Assembly (NCBI GenBank): GCA_031554725.1
Contig: JAVBUZ010000224.1
Location: forward strand, 1-21,155
Length of the DNA stretch: 21,155 nucleotides
Direction: 5' to 3'
DNA from: JAVBUZ01 sp031554725
GTDB lineage: Bacteria; Bacillota; Clostridia; Lachnospirales; Lachnospiraceae
This document shows positions 14,964 to 21,155 of this stretch, piece by piece. Under the pieces are notes generated by a model, which did not search any database, was not told where the DNA came from, and saw only the letters and a list, made by a program, of their open reading frames with translations. Made by a program: the position numbers and the translations under genes. How positions within the stretch are numbered: the first letter of the stretch is position 1; each line of letters begins with the position of its first letter.

Positions 14964-14993
14964 TTGAAATAATGACTAAAGTCATGTTAGTAT
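14964..14993 (+). promoter_or_regulatory. Candidate promoter with internal dyad, purO operon
   Basis: TTGAAA (14964-14969) and TAGTAT (14988-14993) are 18 nt apart. Between them lies ATGACT-AA-AGTCAT (14972-14985), a 6-bp inverted repeat in the spacer, where a repressor or MerR-type activator could bind. The promoter immediately precedes the ZTP aptamer. Confidence 0.45.
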
Positions 14994-15000
14994 ATGCATA

Positions 15001-15091
15001 GAGTTACGCGACTGGCGGAAAAACAGGAAACTGTTGTGGGACATACCCACAGGGAGCGTGACAGTATCATCAAAAGCCGACCGCCTGGGCA
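15001..15091 (+). promoter_or_regulatory. ZTP/ZMP riboswitch (pfl motif)
   Basis: The conserved parts of the pfl RNA are visible in order: CGCGACTGGCGGA at 15007-15019, a variable hairpin (ACAG/CTGT), GTGGG...CCCAC followed by AGGGAGCGTG at 15051-15060, and, after an A-rich linker, GCCGACCGCCTGGGCA at 15076-15091, the pseudoknot-forming P3. By established knowledge this aptamer binds ZMP/ZTP (AICAR nucleotides), which accumulate when 10-formyl-tetrahydrofolate is low. P3 overlaps the 5' arm of the terminator, so ligand binding should turn the operon on. The downstream genes consume ZMP, which fits. Confidence 0.95.
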
Positions 15092-15127
15092 ACACTACAT
15101 TTTTATAGTGCCGCCTAGGCGGTTTTT
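15080..15127 (+). terminator. Expression-platform terminator of the ZTP riboswitch
   Basis: ACCGCCTGGGC (15080-15090) pairs with GCCTAGGCGGT (15113-15123) with one G-U; after two mismatches CACTA (15093-15097) pairs with TAGTG (15106-15110). Five T follow from 15123. The 5' arm is part of the aptamer's P3, giving mutually exclusive folds. Confidence 0.92.
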
Positions 15128-15166
15128 CTATCGGTAAAAGTAGCCGATATTTTATGGAGGAAAACG

Positions 15167-15880
15167 ATGAACATGTTATCACTGGAACAAGAACTAAAAA
15201 ACAATGAATACCCAGGAAGAGGTATTGTCATTGGAAAGAGCCCTAATGGGAAATTTGCAGTTACCGCATATTTTATTATGGGTAGAAGTGCAAATAGTAG
15301 AAACCGCGTATTTGTAGAAGATGGTCAAGGAATTCGCACACAGGCATTTGATCCTTCTAAACTAGAAGATCCAAGTCTTATTATTTATGCACCAGTAAGA
15401 GTACTTGGAAATAAAACAATTGTTACAAACGGTGACCAAACAGATACTATATATGATGGTATGGACAAACAGCTGACCTTTGAACAATCTTTACGTACAA
15501 GAGAATTTGAGCCAGACGGCCCTAACTATACACCACGTATTTCAGGTATTATGCATATTGAAAATGGTGGATATAACTACGCAATGTCTATTTTGAAGAG
15601 CAATAATGGAAATCCAGATGCATGCAATAGATACACTTATGCATATGAAAATCCAGTTGCTGGTGAAGGACATTTTATACATACCTACATGCATGATGGA
15701 AATCCACTTCCAAGCTTTGAAGGTGAACCTAAATGGGTTACTTTGATGGATGACATGGATGCTTTTACAGATATGGTATGGAAGAACTTAAATGAAGAAA
15801 ACAAGGTTTCTTTATTTGTAAGATATATTGATATTGCAACAGGTGAGTATCAGACCAAGATTGTTAACAAAAATCAATAG
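15167..15880 (+). CDS. purO: IMP cyclohydrolase, PurO type
   Basis: A 237-residue protein of the IMP cyclohydrolase family first known from archaeal PurO. It closes the ring of FAICAR to give IMP, the last step of de novo purine synthesis. The N-terminal YPGRGIVIGKSPNGKFAVTA followed by FIMGRSANSRNRVF is the family hallmark (nucleotide-binding Ntn-hydrolase-like fold). It is unrelated to the N-terminal cyclohydrolase domain of bifunctional PurH. The next gene, 15 nt downstream, supplies the preceding step, so the two replace one PurH polypeptide. GGAGG lies 6 nt before the first ATG. Expression is gated by the ZTP riboswitch in its leader. It is slightly longer than archaeal PurO (about 200 residues). 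Confidence 0.9.
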   Translation: MNMLSLEQELKNNEYPGRGIVIGKSPNGKFAVTAYFIMGRSANSRNRVFVEDGQGIRTQAFDPSKLEDPSLIIYAPVRVLGNKTIVTNGDQTDTIYDGMDKQLTFEQSLRTREFEPDGPNYTPRISGIMHIENGGYNYAMSILKSNNGNPDACNRYTYAYENPVAGEGHFIHTYMHDGNPLPSFEGEPKWVTLMDDMDAFTDMVWKNLNEENKVSLFVRYIDIATGEYQTKIVNKNQ

Positions 15881-15895
15881 AAGTGGAGATTAATT

Positions 15896-17074
15896 ATGAA
15901 AGAGATAGAATTAAAATATGGATGTAACCCAAACCAGAAGCCTTCTGGAATCTATATAGAGGATGGCAGTGATCTTCCTGTTACCGTTTTAAATGGTAAG
16001 CCAGGCTACATTAACTTTTTAGATGCATTTAACGGCTGGCAGTTAGTAAAAGAATTAAAACAAGCAACAGGGCTTCCCGCAGCAACTTCTTTTAAACACG
16101 TTTCACCAGCAGGTGCAGCAGTTGGTCTTCCTTTAACAGACACACTCGCAAAGATTTATTGGGTAGATGATTTAGGTGAGTTATCTCCACTTGCATGCGC
16201 ATATGCGAGAGCAAGAGGCGCAGATAGAATGTCTTCTTTTGGCGATTTTATTGCCCTTTCTGATGTTTGTGATGCAGATACAGCGAGATTAATTAAAAGA
16301 GAAGTGTCAGATGGTGTGATTGCACCTGGATATACGGATGAAGCATTAGAATTATTAAAAGCTAAGAAAAATGGCAACTATAATGTAATTCAAATCGATG
16401 CGGCTTACATGCCTAATCCAATAGAGAAAAAGCAAGTATATGGTATTACCTTTGAACAAGGTCGTAACGAGCTTGATATTAACAATGATTTTTTATCTAA
16501 TGTGGTTACAGAAAATAAAGAGATTCCAGAGCAAGGACTTATCGATATGAAGATTGCTTTAATAACATTAAAGTATACACAGTCCAATTCCGTATGCTTT
16601 GTTAAGGATGGTCAGGCAATTGGTATCGGCGCCGGACAGCAATCTCGTATACATTGTACAAGACTTGCAGGAAGCAAGGCAGACAACTGGTTTTTACGTC
16701 AGGCTCCAGAAGTAATGGGCTTACAGTTTACAGATAATCTAGGACGTGCAGATAGAGATAATGCCATTGATAACTACATTGGTGAAGATTACATGGATGT
16801 TTTAGCGGATGGTGTATGGGAAAGAATTTTCAAAGTAAAACCAGAAGTATTTACCCGTGAAGCAAAAAGGGCATGGCTTGATAAAATGCAGGGAGTTACC
16901 TTAGGATCAGATGCATTCTTCCCATTCTCTGATAATATTGAAAGAGCAAACAAAAGCGGCGTGAAGTATATTGCACAGCCAGGTGGTTCGGTGAGAGATG
17001 ACGTTGTTATTGAATGCTGCAATAAATATAATATGGCAATGGTATTTACAGGTATCAGACTGTTCCACCATTAA
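15896..17074 (+). CDS. Stand-alone AICAR formyltransferase
   Basis: A 392-residue AICAR transformylase, which transfers the formyl group of 10-formyl-tetrahydrofolate to AICAR (ZMP) to give FAICAR. It corresponds to the C-terminal AICARFT region of PurH only; the ~200-residue N-terminal MGS-like cyclohydrolase domain is absent. The catalytic Lys-His pair is visible as K67-H68 in FKHVSPAGAAVG, equivalent to the KHxNPCG-type motif of PurH. Further family segments are RGADRMSSFGDFIALS, the QSNSVCFVKDGQAIGIGAGQQSR region, and the C-terminal DAFFPFSDNIERA...YIAQPGGSVRDD. It is coupled to purO by a 15-nt gap and followed by a terminator. Its substrate ZMP is the riboswitch ligand, so the unit senses its own substrate. 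Confidence 0.95.
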   Translation: MKEIELKYGCNPNQKPSGIYIEDGSDLPVTVLNGKPGYINFLDAFNGWQLVKELKQATGLPAATSFKHVSPAGAAVGLPLTDTLAKIYWVDDLGELSPLACAYARARGADRMSSFGDFIALSDVCDADTARLIKREVSDGVIAPGYTDEALELLKAKKNGNYNVIQIDAAYMPNPIEKKQVYGITFEQGRNELDINNDFLSNVVTENKEIPEQGLIDMKIALITLKYTQSNSVCFVKDGQAIGIGAGQQSRIHCTRLAGSKADNWFLRQAPEVMGLQFTDNLGRADRDNAIDNYIGEDYMDVLADGVWERIFKVKPEVFTREAKRAWLDKMQGVTLGSDAFFPFSDNIERANKSGVKYIAQPGGSVRDDVVIECCNKYNMAMVFTGIRLFHH

Positions 17075-17082
17075 TAAGTAAT

Positions 17083-17123
17083 TGCGGCCTTCTTTTTTAA
17101 TTTATGAAAGAAAGCCGCATTTT
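17083..17123 (+). terminator. Terminator after the purine operon
   Basis: TGCGGC (17083-17088) pairs with GCCGCA (17114-17119), and inside it TTCTTT pairs with AAAGAA around an AT-rich loop, followed by TTTT. The stem is long with one internal mismatch; the T-run is short. Confidence 0.75.
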
Positions 17124-17154
17124 GCATACTTAGATTAAAGGAGGCATTTAGTAT

Positions 17155-18675
17155 ATGCGGTTAAAGGATTTAGAAAATTACGGATCTATAACGATACAGT
17201 GTCATGATAACCCAGACGCGGATGCCTTGGCATCTGGGTTTGCTCTCTATACTTATTTTTCGTCTAAGGGAATAGATACAAAATTTGTATATACAGGACC
17301 GAATATAATAAAAAAAGCAAATTTGAGGCTAATGATAGAAGAACTATCCATTCCTATTACCTACTGGAAACCGCTAGCTAGCGGGAGAATGCGGGTAGAA
17401 GGCTTGCTAATCATGGTAGATTGCCAATATGGAGCAGGAAATGTGACTTCAATTGATGCAAAGCAAGTGGTTATGATTGATCATCATCAAGAAGACGGAA
17501 AAGAGGTAGTTGAAGGAAGGATACAAGCAACTTTAGGAAGCTGCTCGACGCTTGTATGGTTGATGCTTTTAGAGGAAGGGTTCAAAATTGAGGACCTAAA
17601 GCTAGGAACAGCACTATACTATGGTTTATATATGGACACTAGTCAATTTTCAGAAATTTTCAATCCCTTAGACAAGGATATGCGTGATGCACTTATTTTT
17701 GACAAGAGTTTAATTACAAGACTTAGAAATTCCAATCTTACCCTAAAAGAGTTAGAGATTGCTGGAATTGCCATGATTCGTTATAGCTTTAATGATGATT
17801 ATCGTTTTGCAGTTATTAAATCAAAGCCTTGTGATCCTAATATTTTGGGTTTAATCAGTGATTTCCTTTTGCAGGTAGACGAAATTGATACCTGTGTGGT
17901 TTATAATCAATTAAATGATGGTTATAAGTTTTCGGTTAGAAGCTGTATTAAGGAAGTGAATGCCAACGAGCTTGCAGTATACTTATCGGAGGGAATTGGC
18001 TCTGGTGGCGGACATTTGGAAAAAGCAGGCGGCTTTATCAGTCTAAAGATGTATGAAGAAAAATATCCAACTCTCCATTCGGAAGCATATTTTAATAGTA
18101 AGATGACGGAGTATTTTGACTCCTATGAAGTCATATATGCCAAGGGGTATGTGGGTGAGACATCACATATGCAAAAATATCAGAAAAATAAGGTGGCAGA
18201 AGGCTTTGTAAAAGTAGATGAGTTGTTACTAGAGGGTAGTTTAGCCACGGTTCGTACCCAAAGTGGGGATATAAATATAACCGTAGAGAAGGACGACTTT
18301 TTAGTGATTGACGCGAGGGGGGCGGTGGCTTATTTTAAAAAGGAAGAATTTGCCAGAGACTATGTAACAACAATGGAGAAATATGAACAGGTAGATAGAT
18401 TAATAAAAACTGGCTATGCACCTACCTTAAAGAGCCAATTGGATGGTGCCTCCTATACTTTGGCGGAATGTGCCAAGGTATGCTTTCCGATAAAGGAAGT
18501 AAAAGTTTTTGCAAGGCCCTTAGAGAAAGCGGTAAAAGTTTTTACCTTGCGTGATAGTAATCACTATATGCTAGGACGCATAGGCGATTATTTGGCAATT
18601 AGCCTTGATAATCCACAAGATGTTATTACCGTAGAAAAAGATTTCTTTAAACAAAGCTACACGCAATTAGTTTAA
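17155..18675 (+). CDS. DHH-family phosphoesterase with C-terminal extension
   Basis: A 506-residue cytoplasmic phosphoesterase of the DHH/DHHA1 (NrnA/GdpP/RecJ) superfamily, whose members cleave nano-RNA, pAp or cyclic dinucleotides with Mn2+. Metal-binding motifs: CHDNPDADA at 16-24 (H17, D21, D23), D89 in MVDC, DHH at 109-111, and D161 in YMDTSQF. The DHHA1 substrate-binding motif GSGGGHLEKAGGF is at 282-294 with H287. NrnA-type proteins end near residue 320; about 170 further residues (about 335-506) form an extra region with a GDYLAIS...DPQDV-like close (GDYLAISLDNPQDV, 477-490). No PAS, GGDEF or membrane segment is present, so it is not GdpP. The substrate is unresolved. The ATG follows AAAGGAGG. 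A weak AT-rich hairpin separates it from glnS. Confidence 0.88.
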   Translation: MRLKDLENYGSITIQCHDNPDADALASGFALYTYFSSKGIDTKFVYTGPNIIKKANLRLMIEELSIPITYWKPLASGRMRVEGLLIMVDCQYGAGNVTSIDAKQVVMIDHHQEDGKEVVEGRIQATLGSCSTLVWLMLLEEGFKIEDLKLGTALYYGLYMDTSQFSEIFNPLDKDMRDALIFDKSLITRLRNSNLTLKELEIAGIAMIRYSFNDDYRFAVIKSKPCDPNILGLISDFLLQVDEIDTCVVYNQLNDGYKFSVRSCIKEVNANELAVYLSEGIGSGGGHLEKAGGFISLKMYEEKYPTLHSEAYFNSKMTEYFDSYEVIYAKGYVGETSHMQKYQKNKVAEGFVKVDELLLEGSLATVRTQSGDINITVEKDDFLVIDARGAVAYFKKEEFARDYVTTMEKYEQVDRLIKTGYAPTLKSQLDGASYTLAECAKVCFPIKEVKVFARPLEKAVKVFTLRDSNHYMLGRIGDYLAISLDNPQDVITVEKDFFKQSYTQLV

Positions 18676-18700
18676 AAGCTCTTTATTCTTCTAGCTTTTT
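18674..18700 (+). terminator. Weak possible terminator between DHH gene and glnS
   Basis: AAAAGCT (18674-18680) can pair with AGCTTTT (18693-18699), ending in a T-run. The stem is short and AT-rich, so read-through into glnS is likely. Confidence 0.35.
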
Positions 18701-18756
18701 ATGATAATATATATGTTACGCAAGAAATACCAAACTAAAGGTTGTAGGTGACGATA

Positions 18757-20460
18757 ATGAGTGAAATGAAAAAAGTAGTTGTGGATACAGAAGAAAAATC
18801 TGTTGTATCAAAAAATTTTATCGAACAGATTATTGATAAGGATTTGGCAGAGGGAGCTTGTAACACAGTACAAACCCGTTTTCCACCAGAACCCAATGGA
18901 TATTTGCACATTGGACATGCTAAGAGTATCCTTTTAAATTATGGCTTGGCACAGCAGTATGGTGGCAAGTTTAATATGCGTTTTGACGATACCAATCCAA
19001 CAAAAGAAAAGGTTGAATTCGTAGAGTCCATCAAAGAAGATATCAAGTGGCTTGGAGCAGATTGGGAAGATAGACTCTTTTTTGCGTCCAACTATTTTGA
19101 AGATATGTATCAGGGAGCAATCAAGCTTATCAAAAAGGGAAAAGCGTATGTCTCTGACTTAACTGCAGATGAAATTCGTGAATACCGTGGAAACCTGACA
19201 CAGGTAGGTAAAAAGGATCCATATTCAGATAGAACAGTGGAAGAAAACCTAAAGCTTTTTGAAGAAATGTATGAAGGCAAATATGCCGACGGTGAAAAGG
19301 TGCTTCGTGCAAAAATTGACATGGCATCTCCTAATATTAATATGAGAGATCCAGTTATTTATCGTGTGGCACATATGCATCATCATAACACTGGAGATAA
19401 GTGGTGTATTTATCCGATGTATGACTATGCTCATCCAATTGAAGATGCAATAGAAGGTATCACACATTCTATTTGCACCTTAGAATTTGAAGATCATAGG
19501 CCATTATATGATTGGGTGGTAAGAGAGCTAGAATATGAAAACCCACCAAAACAGATTGAATTTGCAAAATTATACCTTACGAATGTAGTAACGGGAAAAA
19601 GATATATTAAAAAGTTAGTAGAAGATGGCATTGTAGATGGCTGGGATGATCCAAGACTTGTTTCGATAGCAGCCCTTAGAAGACGTGGTTTTACACCAGA
19701 ATCAATCAAGCTATTTGTAGAGCTTTGTGGTGTTTCCAAGAGCAATTCTTCGGTAGACTACGCAATGCTAGAATATTGTATTCGTGAAGATTTAAAACTC
19801 AAAAAGCCTCGTGTTATGGCAATTTTAGATCCAATTAAGCTTGTCATTGACAATTATCCAGAAGGACAGACTGAAATGCTGGATGTTCCAAACAACTTGG
19901 AAAATGAAGCATTAGGAAGTCGTAAAGTACCTTTTGGAAAAGAGCTATATATTGAGAGAGACGATTTCATGGAAGAGCCTCCTAAAAAATATTTCCGTTT
20001 ATTCCCAGACAATGAAGTACGTCTTATGAATGCTTACTTTGTAAAATGTACGAGTTTTATAAAAGATGAAAGCGGAAAGGTAGTAGAGGTTCATTGCACC
20101 TATGACCCAGATTCCAAAGGTGGAAACAGTCCTGATGGAAGAAAAGTAAAAGGAACCATTCATTGGGTGCCAGCGAAAGAAGCTTTAAAAGCAGAAGTTC
20201 GTTTATATGAAAATATTATTGATGAAGAAAAAGGGGTTTATAATGAAGATGGTAGTCTAAATTTAAATCCAAATTCTTTAGTGATTTTAAAAGATAGTTA
20301 TGTGGAACCAGCACTAAAAGATGCAAAAGCATATGAGAGCTTTCAGTTCGTTAGAAATGGATTTTTCTGTGTAGATAGCAAGGATTCAAAAGATGGTGCG
20401 CCAGTATTTAACCGAATTGTATCTTTAAAGAGTTCTTTTGTATTACCAAAAGAAAACTAA
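18757..20460 (+). CDS. glnS: Glutaminyl-tRNA synthetase
   Basis: A 567-residue class Ib synthetase that charges glutamine onto tRNA(Gln). The Rossmann catalytic domain has the class signature PPEPNGYLHIGHAKSI with HIGH at 51-54, followed by MRFDDTNP (74-81). The DDPR motif (WDDPRLVSIAALRRRG) starts near 296. The C-terminal beta-barrel anticodon-binding region spans about 345-560. The family's VMSKRKL loop reads VVTGKRYI here (TGKR at 279-282), keeping the lysine and arginine but not the Met-Ser. A direct GlnRS means GatCAB in this window is not required for Gln-tRNA(Gln). The frame runs up to a GTG at 18748, but the ATG at 18757 has AGGTGA about 6 nt upstream and is preferred. The next gene is 33 nt downstream. 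Confidence 0.97.
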   Translation: MSEMKKVVVDTEEKSVVSKNFIEQIIDKDLAEGACNTVQTRFPPEPNGYLHIGHAKSILLNYGLAQQYGGKFNMRFDDTNPTKEKVEFVESIKEDIKWLGADWEDRLFFASNYFEDMYQGAIKLIKKGKAYVSDLTADEIREYRGNLTQVGKKDPYSDRTVEENLKLFEEMYEGKYADGEKVLRAKIDMASPNINMRDPVIYRVAHMHHHNTGDKWCIYPMYDYAHPIEDAIEGITHSICTLEFEDHRPLYDWVVRELEYENPPKQIEFAKLYLTNVVTGKRYIKKLVEDGIVDGWDDPRLVSIAALRRRGFTPESIKLFVELCGVSKSNSSVDYAMLEYCIREDLKLKKPRVMAILDPIKLVIDNYPEGQTEMLDVPNNLENEALGSRKVPFGKELYIERDDFMEEPPKKYFRLFPDNEVRLMNAYFVKCTSFIKDESGKVVEVHCTYDPDSKGGNSPDGRKVKGTIHWVPAKEALKAEVRLYENIIDEEKGVYNEDGSLNLNPNSLVILKDSYVEPALKDAKAYESFQFVRNGFFCVDSKDSKDGAPVFNRIVSLKSSFVLPKEN

Positions 20461-20493
20461 GAGTTAAGCAACGGCAAAGGAAAGAGGTATTTT

Positions 20494-21155
20494 ATGGCAG
20501 GAATTTTGTCCGGACTAGCAAGCTTGGGACTAGGCAATTTAGCGGAAGCAAAAGTATTTGAGGAAGAAAAGGTAGTGGAAAAGGATGAACTTGCAGGACC
20601 CAAAGTTTCTCAAATAGAAGAAAAAGATTTGGTATATGACAAAGCATATGATTGTCCGGTATGTGCTCAAAAAATTACAAGCAAGGTGATGAAATCAGGT
20701 AAAGCAAAGCTACTTGGAACAGATAATGATTTACGCCCAAAATACGAAGGTATTGATCCGTTAAAATATGATGTGGTTTTATGTCCTCATTGTGGGTATG
20801 CATCCCTTAGCAGGTATTTTAAACCAATGCCACCAACACAGGTCAGGCTGATTAAAGAGAATATCTCCAAGAATGTACGCTTGCAGCCTATGAGAGGTGA
20901 AATCTATACTTATGACGAGACAGTAGAGCGTTATAAACTGGCTCTTGCATGTTCGATTGTAAAGCAAGCAAAGGCAAGTGAAAAAGCCTATGTATGTTTA
21001 AAATCAGCATGGGTACTTCGCGGAATGGCAGAGGAATTAAATTCTGATATGCCAGATAGTGAAGCAAAAAGACTGCAGTACGAAGAAGATGAAAAAGAGT
21101 ACCTGATGACCGCTTTGGAAGGATTTATTTCGGCAAGACAGTCGGAAAGCTTTCC
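20494..21155 (+). CDS. DUF2225-type zinc-binding protein (partial, 3' end cut)
   Basis: An open frame of 220 codons runs off the right edge of the window with no stop. After a variable, acidic N-terminal 50 residues it shows two paired-cysteine motifs, YDCPVCAQK (C54, C57) and VLCPHCGYAS (C97, C100), which would hold one zinc ion. The arrangement, followed by helical repeats rich in YKLALACSIVK and AWVLRGMAEEL-type segments, matches the DUF2225 family of clostridia and bacilli, probably a TPR-like array. The biochemical function is not known. AGAGG lies 6 nt before the ATG. It sits 33 nt after glnS and may be cotranscribed. The missing C-terminus prevents judging its full length. Confidence 0.85.
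   Translation, partial: MAGILSGLASLGLGNLAEAKVFEEEKVVEKDELAGPKVSQIEEKDLVYDKAYDCPVCAQKITSKVMKSGKAKLLGTDNDLRPKYEGIDPLKYDVVLCPHCGYASLSRYFKPMPPTQVRLIKENISKNVRLQPMRGEIYTYDETVERYKLALACSIVKQAKASEKAYVCLKSAWVLRGMAEELNSDMPDSEAKRLQYEEDEKEYLMTALEGFISARQSESF

Noticed and set aside
1..21155. CRISPR array, tRNA or rRNA gene, phage or transposase gene
   Set aside because: No regularly spaced repeats, cloverleaf, rRNA signature or transposase/integrase protein was seen.

Overview
The window looks like chromosomal DNA from a low-GC Gram-positive anaerobe, most likely a Lachnospiraceae-type clostridium. This rests on gene content seen in the sequence: a T-box-controlled aspS-gatC-gatA-gatB cluster next to a genome-encoded GlnRS, IMP synthesis split into a PurO-type cyclohydrolase and a stand-alone AICAR formyltransferase behind a ZTP riboswitch, a small alarmone synthetase, and several membrane proteins of clostridial type. 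No phage, plasmid or insertion-sequence gene was seen. The window is mostly housekeeping.

Layout. 1-1097: end of a probable GH36 alpha-galactosidase and an aldose-1-epimerase-like gene. 1245-2219: small (p)ppGpp synthetase and a glyoxalase-like protein. 2284-3586: ECF-type sigma factor overlapping a membrane-anchored probable anti-sigma partner. 3640-8617: T-box leader, archaeal-type aspartyl-tRNA synthetase carrying the H/P residues expected of a non-discriminating enzyme, and GatCAB. Together these would make Asn-tRNA(Asn) by mischarging and amidation. 8618-9087: a gene-free convergent region holding two related ~140-bp long-hairpin elements in opposite orientation. 9088-10545: two divergent genes for membrane proteins of unknown function with recognisable promoters. 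10563-12187: IMP dehydrogenase with its promoter and terminator. 12283-14952: a GGDEF-EAL cyclic-di-GMP protein. 14964-17123: ZTP riboswitch, purO and AICAR formyltransferase, a self-contained unit that senses the pathway intermediate its enzymes consume. 17155-21155: DHH phosphoesterase with an extra C-terminal region, GlnRS, and a DUF2225-type zinc protein cut by the window end.

The strongest unexplained signal is the hairpin pair at 8697-8836 and 8903-9043. Both have the same architecture (GAGCAG block, A-rich block, TGGTAC block, 7-bp apical stem with 7-nt loop). They differ at least at six stem positions where both partners have changed and pairing is kept. That suggests a structured, repeated, possibly mobile or RNA-functional element not explained by any gene here. 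Other points of interest are the T-box specifier, the degenerate KMSKS motif of GlnRS, the DHH C-terminal extension and several dyad-symmetric candidate operators.
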